Origin: SLSG01 sp964477035
Lineage (GTDB): Bacteria > Bacteroidota > Bacteroidia > Bacteroidales > UBA7960
Assembly: GCA_964477035.1 (NCBI GenBank)
Contig: CAYZCW010000016.1
Span: 1 to 46,851 of the forward strand
DNA: 46,851 nucleotides
Direction: 5' to 3'
Shown: in pieces, positions 14,746 to 23,845 of the stretch
How the letters are laid out: each line of letters begins with the position of its first letter
How positions within the stretch are numbered: position 1 is the first letter of the stretch
Notes under the pieces: model-generated
Told to the model about the DNA's origin: nothing
What the model saw: the letters and a program-made list of their open reading frames with translations, nothing else
Databases searched by the model: none
Made by a program: the position numbers and the translations under genes

Positions 14746-17685
14746 ATGAAGGTTAGAGTACTGTCGCTGTGGCTTATCATCCTGGGACTTACCGGACCTG
14801 TTCGGATCCTGGCCCAGGACGCCCACCAAATGGATTCCGACAGGGTCCAGCTGGTGTACCTGGGCAACCGGTACACCTACCTCACACCCCATGTGTTAAG
14901 GACGTTTGACAACGCCATGGATTTCCACCAGGAGCTGTGGGATTACGACCCGGGCAAGGTGTATGTGATGTTGAATGATTTCCAGGACTACGGCAATGGC
15001 GGGGCCATCACCATGCCCCTGAACCAGGTTTTTATCGGCATCGGCCCCTACAACTTTGCTTTCAGCATCATTCCCTCCAGTGAGCGGTTTCAGTGGTTGT
15101 TCAACCATGAGCTCACCCACGTGGTGATGACCGACAAGCCCAACGACAGGGACCGGTTCTGGCGAAGCGCATTTTTCGGGAAGGTGCGGCGCGATGAAAG
15201 GCAGCCCCTTTCGGCCCTGTGGAGCTATGTCACCGTACCCAGGTGGTATGCCCCCCGCTGGTACCAGGAAGGCATCGCCTGCTTCATGGAGACCTGGATG
15301 GCGGGCGGCCTGGGACGCTCCATGGGCTATTACGACGAGATGTATTTCCGCAGCCTGGTACAGGAAAACCAGGCCATCCACTCGGTGGTCGGCCTGGAAA
15401 CCGAAGGCACTTCACTCGATTTCCAGGTGGGGGCCAACGCCTATCTGTACGGCACCCGGTTTGTCACCTACCTGGCCCGTCAATATGGGATAGAAAAGCT
15501 GCGCGACTTTTACTTAAGGTCGGACGACAGCAAGGCATTCTACGCAGGCCAGTTCCGGCAGGTTTACGGGAAAGGGGTCGGTCGGGCCTGGGATGAATGG
15601 ATCGCGTTTGAAAGGCAATTCCAGGAAGGGAACCTGAAAAACGTGGCGCAGTACCCCATTACCCCCTTTGAACCCATCACGGACAAGCCGCTGGGCAGCG
15701 TATCCACATTCCGGTACAACCCGGACACGGAAAAGATCTATGCAGCCATCAATTACCCCGGGGTGATCTCCCAGATCGCGGAGATCGATGTCGGCACCGG
15801 CCGGGTCCGCCGGATTGCCGAGCTGGATGCCCCGGCCCTCTACTACGCCACCCACCTGGCCTACGATGCCAAGCGGGAGCATATCTACATCACCGAGCAC
15901 AACAACAAATACCGCAGCCTGGTCCGCGTGGACGTGGCCTCCGGGAAAAAAGAGACCGTCATGCCTTTCACCCGGACCGGCGACCTGGTGTTCAATCCCG
16001 CCGACAGAAGCCTGTGGGGCGTCATGCTTAACAACGGCTACAGCACCCTGGTGAAAATTCCCGAACCTTATGAGGAGCCGGTGACCCTGTTCGTGGCCCC
16101 GTTCGGCCAGGCCATATTCGACCTGGACATCTCTTCCGACGGCAAACACCTCTCGGCTTCCCTGTCCGGCATCCGTGGCGAGCAGGAGCTGGTGCTGTTC
16201 GAGACGGGCTCCCTGGAAGCCGGCAACCGGTCTTACCGCACGGTACACAAACTGGAAGACAACACCCTGACCCAGTTCAAGTTCTCCCACGACGGCCGCC
16301 ACCTGATCGGCACCTCCTATTACACGGGGGTGTCCAACATCTGGCGGGTCGGACTGGAAGACGACTCCTTCGAGTTGCTGTCCAATACGGACACCGGATT
16401 ATTCATGCCCCTGCAGTTCCGGGAAGACTCCCTTCTGGCATTGCGGTTTTACCGGGACGGCATGTTGCCGGGCAAGGTTCCCCTGCAGGTGCTTCATGAA
16501 GCCAACGCCATTGAATTTTTAGGCAACCAGGTGGTGCAGCGGCACCCGGTGGTGGAAGACTGGTCCCTGCCCCCACCCCCCCCTGTCGACACCGCCCGCA
16601 TCAGGGAAGGCCCCTACAGGCCCTGGAAGGAAATGTTCCTGAACAATGCCTGGCCCGATGTGGCAGGGTATAAAAACTCCGTGGCTATAGGGTACCGGAT
16701 GCTGTGGAGCGATCCGCTGAGCCTCAGCAGGGTAGAACTCTTTCTGGCCGGCTCTCCCTGGAGTCCCTATGAGGACAAGCAAAAACTCCACGCACACCTC
16801 GACCTGAGCTACTGGAACTGGACCCTGACATCCTCTTACAACAAGGCAGACTTTTACGACCTGTTCGGACCCACCAAAAGAAGCCGTGCCGGCTACGCCA
16901 TCGGGCTGGAGCACAAGAAAAACAACACCCTGAAAGACCCCTACCGCTGGTCCTATCATTTTGGGTTCCATGCCTACGGCGACCTGGAGGTGCTGCCGCA
17001 ATACCAGAACATCGCGACCCCCATCCGGGACTTCCAGGCGGCCACCGCGGGCCTTCAGATCTCCAAGCTCCGCCGGACCCTGGGCGGCATTGACGATGAA
17101 AAAGGATATAAATGGGCCCTGTCGGGGCTGACTTATTACGCGCAACAGGCATTCTACCCCTCCATCACCTCCAGCCAGGACATCGGCTTCCTGGTCCCCG
17201 GCATCCGGAACACCAGCTTCTGGATCCGCAACAGCATCGGACAATCGTTCGGCAGGCGGGGATCGGCCCTGTCGAATTTTTACCTGGGCGGGTTCCGCAA
17301 CAACTATGTCGACTGGCGCGACTCCAGGCAATACCGGTCAAGCATCGCCTTCCCCGGCGCAGCCATTGACGAGATCAGCGCACACCGCTATGTGCGCACC
17401 ATGGCGGAACTCAGCACCCGGCCCCTCAGGTTGCGGAACCTTGGCACCACCTGGCTTTATCCCACCCATGTGCACACCACCCTGTTCGGCACCCACCTGG
17501 CCACCGACCCCTTCCAACAGGCAGGGGGAAGAAACCTGTTCAACCTGGGAATACAGACCGACCTGGAGCTGGTCCTTTTTTCTTACCTGAAGACCACCTG
17601 GTCCGCAGGCTATGCCAGGATGTTCGAGAGGCAACAGCCACCCAAGGGGCAATGGCTGCTTTCGGTGAAACTGCTCGGAAACTGA
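14746..17685 (+). CDS. Large secreted metallopeptidase/beta-propeller/beta-barrel protein
   Basis: The 979-residue protein has a signal peptide (cleavage after ILAQ, about residue 24). An N-terminal gluzincin-like peptidase domain of the MA type has FNHELTHVVM (HExxH, His121, Glu122, His125), and WYQEGIACFMETW carries the likely third ligand Glu175. Residues 320-600 contain WD40/TolB-like propeller strands (VSTFRYNPDTEKIYAAINYP, FDLDISSDGKHLSASLSGIRG, FKFSHDGRHLIGTSYYTG). From about 640 to the end, aromatic amphipathic strands and the ending QWLLSVKLLGN suggest an outer-membrane barrel. A peptidase tethered to or threaded through the outer membrane is inferred. I know similar HELTH-propeller-barrel fusions only as uncharacterised. 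The gene is 64 bases after paralog A and 25 before paralog B, so the three are probably one transcript. Confidence 0.8.
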   Translation: MKVRVLSLWLIILGLTGPVRILAQDAHQMDSDRVQLVYLGNRYTYLTPHVLRTFDNAMDFHQELWDYDPGKVYVMLNDFQDYGNGGAITMPLNQVFIGIGPYNFAFSIIPSSERFQWLFNHELTHVVMTDKPNDRDRFWRSAFFGKVRRDERQPLSALWSYVTVPRWYAPRWYQEGIACFMETWMAGGLGRSMGYYDEMYFRSLVQENQAIHSVVGLETEGTSLDFQVGANAYLYGTRFVTYLARQYGIEKLRDFYLRSDDSKAFYAGQFRQVYGKGVGRAWDEWIAFERQFQEGNLKNVAQYPITPFEPITDKPLGSVSTFRYNPDTEKIYAAINYPGVISQIAEIDVGTGRVRRIAELDAPALYYATHLAYDAKREHIYITEHNNKYRSLVRVDVASGKKETVMPFTRTGDLVFNPADRSLWGVMLNNGYSTLVKIPEPYEEPVTLFVAPFGQAIFDLDISSDGKHLSASLSGIRGEQELVLFETGSLEAGNRSYRTVHKLEDNTLTQFKFSHDGRHLIGTSYYTGVSNIWRVGLEDDSFELLSNTDTGLFMPLQFREDSLLALRFYRDGMLPGKVPLQVLHEANAIEFLGNQVVQRHPVVEDWSLPPPPPVDTARIREGPYRPWKEMFLNNAWPDVAGYKNSVAIGYRMLWSDPLSLSRVELFLAGSPWSPYEDKQKLHAHLDLSYWNWTLTSSYNKADFYDLFGPTKRSRAGYAIGLEHKKNNTLKDPYRWSYHFGFHAYGDLEVLPQYQNIATPIRDFQAATAGLQISKLRRTLGGIDDEKGYKWALSGLTYYAQQAFYPSITSSQDIGFLVPGIRNTSFWIRNSIGQSFGRRGSALSNFYLGGFRNNYVDWRDSRQYRSSIAFPGAAIDEISAHRYVRTMAELSTRPLRLRNLGTTWLYPTHVHTTLFGTHLATDPFQQAGGRNLFNLGIQTDLELVLFSYLKTTWSAGYARMFERQQPPKGQWLLSVKLLGN

Positions 17686-17710
17686 TAAATAAACCACAAA
17701 AGTCCACATC

Positions 17711-18676
17711 ATGAAAAACAAATCAACCCTTCTTGTCGCCACCGGTATTCTAACAGCCTTCGCAGCAGGAATCATTCTTGGCCTGGCCCTGACAAATCCG
17801 GGCCTGTCCGTCACGGAAACGGTCGCCACCATCGGCCGGGTAGACAAGTACCGAAACGTCAGGATCACCGAGCAGGACATCGAGCTGCGCAACGAGCTGC
17901 TGGCGGATCCCTCCCTGAAGGAATCCTATAAAAATCATCTCCTGTACGAATACGCGGCGAACGTCAAACTGGCCGACGACATCCGGTTTGCGCTGGAAGC
18001 TGCCGGCCGGGCCGGAGCATTCCGCATATCCCACGCCAGGACCCTCGATAGGCTGGAAGATTATTCCCTCTTTCTTGACAATGCCCGCCTTCAGTTGCTG
18101 GAGGTCCTTGCCACCCTTGAGGCCCTGGACAATCAAAGCAAGATCGCCCTGCAAGCCGCCATGAACAATGCCGCGAATGCCATGGCCCAGACCAGCGACC
18201 GGAGCCATGTGCTGTTCGATTTCATTGTCGCCGTGGAACAATTCTTTGACCAGGAAGACAGGGGGGACCACCCGGAAATGGCCAGGGCGCACGACCTGTT
18301 GTTCTCCAACCTGTTCGTTGCCAGCATCATCAACCAGAATACCCCTGCACTGAATGCCTTGTCAGAGAAAAGTGTGCTCACCGAAGACGAAAACCTGGCC
18401 TTCTATGCGGAAACCCTTCAGGGCATTATCGCCACCGACGTGGCGCGGTTGGGGGTGGCTTTCGACCGGGAAGGACTGCAGGGCCTTTTGAGCAGTTCGG
18501 ATCTTTTATCTTTGTTAGTCATATTGAACAGTGAAAATCTTCAGTTCTATCTGGATGCGGAACAACTGGGGACGATCTGGAGCCATGCCGATATCCTGGG
18601 GGCAGGGTTCCCCGATGCCGCCGCGCTGCAAGACATCGTATCGGACAAGGAGCGGATCATGTCCCTTGGCTGGTAG
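17711..18676 (+). CDS. Membrane-anchored helical protein, paralog B
   Basis: The 321-residue protein has the same layout as the protein at 13647: N-terminal hydrophobic anchor (LLVATGILTAFAAGIILGLAL), LTNPG, then helices carrying the shared blocks TEQDIELRNELLADPSL, YEYAANVKLADDIRFALE and ARTLDRLEDYSLFLDNARLQ. The middle is shorter and diverged (FDFIVAVEQFFDQEDRG against FDLMEDINAFFQTNAKEE). The C-terminal motif DAEQLGTI is kept. No enzyme motif is visible. Its position directly after the peptidase/barrel gene mirrors paralog A. Function unknown. Confidence 0.75.
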   Translation: MKNKSTLLVATGILTAFAAGIILGLALTNPGLSVTETVATIGRVDKYRNVRITEQDIELRNELLADPSLKESYKNHLLYEYAANVKLADDIRFALEAAGRAGAFRISHARTLDRLEDYSLFLDNARLQLLEVLATLEALDNQSKIALQAAMNNAANAMAQTSDRSHVLFDFIVAVEQFFDQEDRGDHPEMARAHDLLFSNLFVASIINQNTPALNALSEKSVLTEDENLAFYAETLQGIIATDVARLGVAFDREGLQGLLSSSDLLSLLVILNSENLQFYLDAEQLGTIWSHADILGAGFPDAAALQDIVSDKERIMSLGW

Positions 18677-18824
18677 CCATCATTTAGACCGGACACATGA
18701 ACGCTCCGGCGATGACCCTTTGAAAGTCCTTTGGGTGGCCATGATGCCGTGCCCCGAACCATGGCGCGGGGGCCAGCGTCCGTACCCAGGCTGATTGCCT
18801 GCATTTTAACAAATAAATCACAAG

Positions 18825-19895
18825 ATGACTCTGCAGGAATTGGGATACACCAGCCGCCTGGAGCGTTATAAAATGGAACACCTCCCCGAGCACCTGGCGG
18901 TGGGAAGGGTCCTGGCGGCACACAAGGAACGCTATACGGTCGGGACCGGGGAAGGGAGCTTCGAAGCGGAAGTGACGGGGCACATGCGGTTCACGGCCGG
19001 CTCCCGCGAGGATTTCCCCGCCGTGGGCGACTGGGTCTCCCTCATGGTCTACGGCTCCGGCCTGGCCATCATCCACGGCATCCTGCCGCGTGATACCGTC
19101 ATTAAAAGACAATTGCCCGGACATGCCGGGGAGGCACAGGTCATCGCCGCCAATGTCGATTATGCATTCATTGTGCAGTCGGCCGACCGGGATTTCAACC
19201 TCAACCGCACGGAAAGGTACCTCACCCTGTGCCATGAATCGGGGGTGGCGCCGGTGATCGTGCTGACCAAGACAGACCTGGTCGATGAGCAGGCGGTCAC
19301 CGGAGCCTGCGAAAGCCTCCGCGAAAGGATCCCCGGTATTCCCGTACTGCCGGTAAGCAACGAGACCCGCCAGGGCCTGCGGGAGCTCGCCGCACACATG
19401 GAACCTGGCAAGACCTATTGCCTGCTGGGATCCTCCGGGGTGGGAAAATCCACCCTGCTGAACCTGCTGGCAGGCGGGGACCTGATGAGGACCGGGGCCA
19501 CCAGCCTCAGCACCAGCAAAGGCCGGCATACCACCAGCCACCGGGAGCTGTTCGTGCTGCCCTCGGGCGGCATCCTGATCGACAATCCGGGCATGCGGGA
19601 GGTGGGCATCGCGGATGCGGGCGGGGGCCTGGACCGGACCTTTGACCGCATCCTGCACCTGTCCGAAGAATGCAGGTACAAGGACTGCACCCACACCAGC
19701 GAGGCCGGCTGCGCCGTCCTGCAGGCGGTCGAAACGGGAGACCTGGACCCGGATGCCTATGAGAATTTCCTGAAACTCGCCAGGGAAAAGGCGCATTTCG
19801 AAACCTCCGCGGCAGAGCGGCGCCGAAAGGAACGGCAGTTCGGGAAAATCCTCAGGGACTACCAAAAGAAGGACGTCAAGCAAAGGAAAAAGTAA
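18825..19895 (+). CDS. rsgA: Ribosome small subunit-dependent GTPase A
   Basis: The 356-residue protein is a circularly permuted GTPase. It has an N-terminal OB-fold region, the TKTD base-recognition motif (about 147-150), then the P-loop GSSGVGKSTLLN (about 201-212), a switch region with TTSHRELF, and DNPGMREVG in place of the usual DTPG. The C-terminal zinc knuckle uses Cys283, Cys288, His290 and Cys296. RsgA checks maturation of the 30S subunit and releases RbfA. The N-terminal extension (TLQELGYTSRLERY) is typical of the RsgA subtype that is longer than E. coli YjeQ in front of the OB fold. It lies 149 bases after the surface module and is probably not part of it. Confidence 0.92.
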   Translation: MTLQELGYTSRLERYKMEHLPEHLAVGRVLAAHKERYTVGTGEGSFEAEVTGHMRFTAGSREDFPAVGDWVSLMVYGSGLAIIHGILPRDTVIKRQLPGHAGEAQVIAANVDYAFIVQSADRDFNLNRTERYLTLCHESGVAPVIVLTKTDLVDEQAVTGACESLRERIPGIPVLPVSNETRQGLRELAAHMEPGKTYCLLGSSGVGKSTLLNLLAGGDLMRTGATSLSTSKGRHTTSHRELFVLPSGGILIDNPGMREVGIADAGGGLDRTFDRILHLSEECRYKDCTHTSEAGCAVLQAVETGDLDPDAYENFLKLAREKAHFETSAAERRRKERQFGKILRDYQKKDVKQRKK

Positions 19896-19913
19896 CGCGC
19901 CCGGACCCGCCGC

Positions 19914-20126
19914 TTACGAATTCCAGTCAGCCTCCTCCAGTTGAAATATGTCCTCCACCCGGGCATTGAATACTTTTGCCATCTTCAGGGCCAGGATGGT
20001 GGACGGGTTGTATTTTCCCAGCTCAATGGCATTGATGGTCTGGCGGCTCACCTGCGCCAGTAGTGCCAGTTGCGCCTGAGTAATGTTTATTTTGGCCCTT
20101 TCCACCTTGATGCTATTCTTCATCAC
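19914..20126 (-). CDS. Small XRE-family HTH regulator
   Basis: The 70-residue protein is almost entirely a lambda-repressor-like helix-turn-helix: INITQAQLALLAQVSRQTINAIELGKYNPSTILALKMAKVF. It then has VEDIFQLEE, the usual end of the short Bacteroidota/Firmicutes YozG-like regulators. It starts inside the end of the upstream membrane gene (14-base overlap), the standard arrangement of a regulator and the membrane protein it accompanies. It probably binds the repeat elements at 20613-20654 and controls this operon. Confidence 0.9.
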   Translation of the reverse strand: MMKNSIKVERAKINITQAQLALLAQVSRQTINAIELGKYNPSTILALKMAKVFNARVEDIFQLEEADWNS

Positions 20127-20589
20127 GCAGCTGCTTTTTGGTCTTGTACAGGACCCAGTGGTACCTTACCATAAAGAAAAACAGGATGGTAAACATGTTA
20201 AAAACAAGCACCCAAAGGAATATCATATCGTATATGAACACGATGGCCAGAAGGAGGATGAAATAGTTGACGTAAGTGGCCCACACCAGCGACTCCATCC
20301 GGATCCTCGTAATGAACTCATCCTCTGTCTTCTCTTTCGAAAAGGCAATCATCAGGGCGCCAAGAATGATCAGCAGCCCCGCCAGCTCATCCAAGAGGTT
20401 GTTTTCAATAAAAGAAAAGCGCACTGTTTTTCCTAAAAAAGGCTGTCCCGCAACGGCAAACACCTTGGCATCAAAGAATGCGGGGGCGGACTGCCCAAGC
20501 AAATACCAAAGTCCGAGAAGCAGTCCTGGCAGAAACAGCAACCAGCCGATTTTTCTGAAACGATTCGGAATCAAATACTTTGTTTTCAT
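20113..20589 (-). CDS. Four-helix membrane protein paired with the XRE regulator
   Basis: The 158-residue protein has four hydrophobic helices: IGWLLFLPGLLLGLWYLLGQ, LAGLLIILGALMIAF, WATYVNYFILLLAIVFIY, and LWVLVFNMFTILFFFMVRYHW. A 25-residue charged loop (SKEKTEDEFITRIRMESL) lies between the second and third. No catalytic motif is present. Such small membrane proteins are often encoded with short XRE regulators and are of unknown function. It is the first gene of the minus-strand pair. Confidence 0.8.
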   Translation of the reverse strand: MKTKYLIPNRFRKIGWLLFLPGLLLGLWYLLGQSAPAFFDAKVFAVAGQPFLGKTVRFSFIENNLLDELAGLLIILGALMIAFSKEKTEDEFITRIRMESLVWATYVNYFILLLAIVFIYDMIFLWVLVFNMFTILFFFMVRYHWVLYKTKKQLRDEE

Positions 20590-20612
20590 TGCGCCTGAAT
20601 GATTAAAAATTC

Positions 20613-20654
20613 AATGTAAATATAACATTTTGTATAATACACTTTACATTTTGT
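20613..20654. promoter_or_regulatory. Repeat-rich operator region upstream of the XRE/membrane operon
   Basis: An 8-base inverted repeat, AATGTAAA (20613-20620) and TTTACATT (20643-20650), is separated by 22 bases. In the same stretch ACATTTTGT occurs twice, at 20625-20633 and 20646-20654, exactly 21 bases apart (two helical turns). This AT-rich block lies between the minus-strand pair and the plus-strand lipoprotein gene. It is a likely binding site for the small XRE protein, controlling one or both directions. Confidence 0.55.
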
Positions 20655-20754
20655 CTCCTATTAATTACATTCATTTGAGAAAATATTTGAGAAAGTCCTC
20701 TGGGCCATGTCAAAAATTCTGTCCATATTGCAGAAACATTATTCATTACGACAT

Positions 20755-22479
20755 ATGAAGGCTCCCTTCCTGTTTTCCGTATTCCTGTTGTCCGCCACCC
20801 TGCTGGCCTCTTGTGCAGGGGCACCGCCCCCACCCGATTATTCCTCCCTGGACAGCCTGGCAGAAGCCACGGCCAGGACCTGCCTGGAGGAGAACCCCAT
20901 CGGCGGACTCGCCATCGGCTTCATCGACAAGGGCGGACACCGATTCGAACAAGGCTTTGGGAATGTCCAGGCCGAAACGCTGTTTCCCATGGCCTCCGTC
21001 ACAAAAATGATCACGGGGGCGGCGCTGATGAAGCTGGTGCAGGAGGAGAAGGCTGGCCTGGACGACCGGCTTTCGGACCACCTTCCGGACTTTAACCTGC
21101 GACGACCCCATCCCGGATCCCCGGACATCACCCTGAAACACCTGGTCACCCATACCTCAGGCCTGACCCGCGACATCCTGTCCATGGCCCAGGGATACTG
21201 CCCGGTGACACCATCCGACATACTCGGGTACCTGAACCGCCACCCCCAGATCACCCCAGCGGGGTACAGACACCTGTACTCCAACCCAGGCTTTGAGATG
21301 CTTGGGCTGGTCATTAAGGAAGCCACAGGCATGCCCTATCACGACTACGCGAGGGAGCAGGTGCTGCTTCCGTTGGGGATGCACAATAGCTTTTGGGGTC
21401 AAAGGAAGGGACATCCCGGCATTACAGGCTTCCACACCATGTTCTCTGACAGCTTGTATGAAGAAATGCCCATCCATTACATGGCAGCCGGCGGACTCCA
21501 CAGCAACGTGCCTGAGATGCTGAACTTCCTGGAGGGCTTGCTGCCCGGGGCCAGGCCAGAAAGAAACATCCTGACCGAAGCCAGCCTGAAGGCCCTGTTC
21601 ACCCACCAAAATACGGACGCGCTCCTGGACACCGACCTCCGCATGGGCGTTTCGGTGTTCCTGGAAGAGCTGCCCCCTCCTTTCGAAGGACAGCTGGTGT
21701 TCCACGGCGGCGGTGCCATGTTCGCCAACACCATGGTCATGATGGCGCCCGCCTATGGCATCGGGACGGTGGTGCTGTGCAATACCGCCGGTTCCTACCC
21801 CCTGGTGGAGCAGCTGGCACGCCAGCTGATCTACGAGGCCCTGAGAGTCAAGACCGGGCAGGAAGTACGCCACCTGGAGCCTTCTCTTCCACGGGAGGAT
21901 GCCTGGCCGCCCGAAATGCAAAGGCAGGTCACGGGACACTACGTGACCGCAAACAACGTCATCCGCCTGGTGGAGGAAAACGGCCAGGTATTTGCCCGCG
22001 CAGGCGGCTTCCACGCGCCCCTGACCTTCTTTGAGGACGGCTATTTCTCTTACCAGGACGGGTTTTACCTGAAGGTCCGAAAGATGGGCGACGAGCACAT
22101 CCTGTTTTACCTGAACAACGGACAGCTGACTCCCTTTGGCAGGCGCCGGGACCACGAACCGCAAGCCATTCCGGATGCCTGGGCGCAGGCGGCGGGAAGC
22201 TACCGGAGCGTCTCTCCCTGCGAGGCCGGGTCCGCCCTGTTCTACGAGAGCCTGAGCCTCTCCGTAAGAGACAACGCCCTCTACCTTGGCATGCTCCCGG
22301 AAAAGATTGTCCGCGATACCTATGGCATCGGCCAGCCAATCCAGCAAATCCTCCTGCCCCTGGATGAGCAGACCGCCGTCCTGCAAGGGTTCGGCAGGTA
22401 TTCCCGGGAGCCGGTCCGGCTCAACCTGCAGGAGGGAATCCTCGAATTTTCCGGCCTGGTTTTTGTTAAAGCGGATTGA
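20755..22479 (+). CDS. Lipoprotein serine hydrolase, beta-lactamase/S12 family
   Basis: The ATG at 20755 gives a clean lipoprotein signal (LLSATLLASC, lipid Cys20); an upstream ATG at 20707 would bury it. The 574-residue protein has the S12 catalytic set: MASVTKMITG (Ser81, Lys84), LYSNPGFEML (YxN) and VFHGGGAMF (HxG). The C-terminal 190 residues (from about RHLEPSLPREDAWPPEMQRQVTGHYV) form a beta-rich appendix like the lipocalin-type domains that follow many S12 hydrolases. It likely acts on peptides or esters at the cell envelope. It differs from the shorter cytosolic-looking homolog at 5643. Confidence 0.88.
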   Translation: MKAPFLFSVFLLSATLLASCAGAPPPPDYSSLDSLAEATARTCLEENPIGGLAIGFIDKGGHRFEQGFGNVQAETLFPMASVTKMITGAALMKLVQEEKAGLDDRLSDHLPDFNLRRPHPGSPDITLKHLVTHTSGLTRDILSMAQGYCPVTPSDILGYLNRHPQITPAGYRHLYSNPGFEMLGLVIKEATGMPYHDYAREQVLLPLGMHNSFWGQRKGHPGITGFHTMFSDSLYEEMPIHYMAAGGLHSNVPEMLNFLEGLLPGARPERNILTEASLKALFTHQNTDALLDTDLRMGVSVFLEELPPPFEGQLVFHGGGAMFANTMVMMAPAYGIGTVVLCNTAGSYPLVEQLARQLIYEALRVKTGQEVRHLEPSLPREDAWPPEMQRQVTGHYVTANNVIRLVEENGQVFARAGGFHAPLTFFEDGYFSYQDGFYLKVRKMGDEHILFYLNNGQLTPFGRRRDHEPQAIPDAWAQAAGSYRSVSPCEAGSALFYESLSLSVRDNALYLGMLPEKIVRDTYGIGQPIQQILLPLDEQTAVLQGFGRYSREPVRLNLQEGILEFSGLVFVKAD

Positions 22480-22521
22480 ACCGGCCGGTTCGCCGGATAG
22501 TCATCTCCCAATTTACAGGTG

Positions 22522-22878
22522 ATGAAAACAGCCAGAATCTCCTCTCTTGTCATCGGGATCGGAATGATCCTGCAATGGGCCATGTTCCTGATCACCGGCA
22601 ATGTGCCGGAGCTGGAAACGGCCCCCGTAAGCATTTCCTTTCACCTGGTTGCGGAGGCCCTCACGGCCGGACTGCTGATCCTTGCCTTTGTGCTGCTGCG
22701 CCGGCCCGGTAACGCAGGAAGGCATGTGGCGGTATTTGCCCAGGGCATGCTGGCCTATACCGTGGTGAACAGCTCGGGCTATTTCGCCCAGAAAGGAGAA
22801 TGGCCCTTTTTGCTGATGTTCGGCCTCATCCTGTTTTTCGCCATTCTCAATACCTTTTTGATTTTACGAACAAAATAA
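22522..22878 (+). CDS. Small four-helix membrane protein
   Basis: The 118-residue protein has hydrophobic segments at about residues 8-26 (SLVIGIGMILQWAMFLITG), 40-60 (FHLVAEALTAGLLILAFVLL), 70-86 and 95-114 (LLMFGLILFFAILNTFLIL). No family is recognised. ATG 22522 is preferred to GTG 22519. It starts 42 bases after the hydrolase gene and ends 43 before the alpha/beta hydrolase. Confidence 0.7.
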   Translation: MKTARISSLVIGIGMILQWAMFLITGNVPELETAPVSISFHLVAEALTAGLLILAFVLLRRPGNAGRHVAVFAQGMLAYTVVNSSGYFAQKGEWPFLLMFGLILFFAILNTFLILRTK

Positions 22879-22918
22879 TCAAGCCTTTCAGTCAGACAGA
22901 ACCAACTACCTTCCTCCA

Positions 22919-23821
22919 ATGAACAAACACATCTTCCTGGACAGGCTCACGGCCCGCATCGGGGCCCTGGCCGCAGGCAAAAAGAAATTCTTCTCTGAAA
23001 GCCTGGACAGCCCCTCCTTTGAGGAACTGGTGCGGGCCATCGGCGTGGATGCCGGAAACCCCGCGGGAGAAGCCATTCACGAACTGACGGCCACAACCCC
23101 TTCCGGGGTCACTGGGACGGCCTACCGGGTGGCCCAGTGGCTCGGTTGGGAGCATCCGACGATCATCTACCACCACGGGAACAACGAAAGGCCGTTCGAC
23201 TTCCGGAAACCGGCCAAGAACACTTTTCTTCATGTGTTTGTGCGGGCCCGAAAGGACTTCGCCGCCAACCTGATCGTGGTGCGCGCCCCTTACCACGACG
23301 GTTCCCTGAAGGAATACAAGGAGAAGATGACCGGCCTGCAGCCTTTCATGACGATGCTCGCCACTTCGGTCGCCCTCAACGAGGCCCTGGTGCGCGCCAT
23401 AAGGGCACACAGCGACCAGCCCGTCATCACCTGCGGGATCAGCCTGGGGGGATGGGCGACCAACCTGCACCGCAGCCTGTACAACTCGTCCACCGCCTAC
23501 GTGCCGGTGATGGCCGGCACCTTTTTGGGGGAGCTGTTCCTGCAAAGTGCCTACAGCCGGCTGACCGGCAAACTGGCCCTGGAGCACCCCGAACAGATCC
23601 GGCAAAGGCTGAACTTCAGCGAGGCGTTCGGCCGGGTGGCGGCGGCCAATGTGTTTCCGCTGCTGGCCCGTCACGACCAGTTCATCGAATTCGATATACA
23701 GTCCCGCAGCTATGAGGGCCACCCGGTGGCGGTCCTGGAAAACGGCCATGTGACCGGCGCGCTGAATGCAGGCGGCATCCGGGATTTCGTCCTGCAGGTA
23801 CTGAACAAGCTGCCGCAATAA
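22919..23821 (+). CDS. Alpha/beta-hydrolase-fold protein
   Basis: The 300-residue protein contains an alpha/beta hydrolase core: a PTIIYHHGNN oxyanion-type turn, an ANLIVVRAPYHDG strand, and the nucleophile elbow ITCGISLGGWATN (GxSxGG). FDIQSRSYEGHPVAVLENGHVTGAL supplies the late His near residue 280. No signal peptide, so probably cytoplasmic. Substrate unknown. It is followed 25 bases later by an M28 peptidase gene, with which it is likely cotranscribed. Confidence 0.78.
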   Translation: MNKHIFLDRLTARIGALAAGKKKFFSESLDSPSFEELVRAIGVDAGNPAGEAIHELTATTPSGVTGTAYRVAQWLGWEHPTIIYHHGNNERPFDFRKPAKNTFLHVFVRARKDFAANLIVVRAPYHDGSLKEYKEKMTGLQPFMTMLATSVALNEALVRAIRAHSDQPVITCGISLGGWATNLHRSLYNSSTAYVPVMAGTFLGELFLQSAYSRLTGKLALEHPEQIRQRLNFSEAFGRVAAANVFPLLARHDQFIEFDIQSRSYEGHPVAVLENGHVTGALNAGGIRDFVLQVLNKLPQ

Positions 23822-23845
23822 AACCGGAAAACAACACATCAGACC

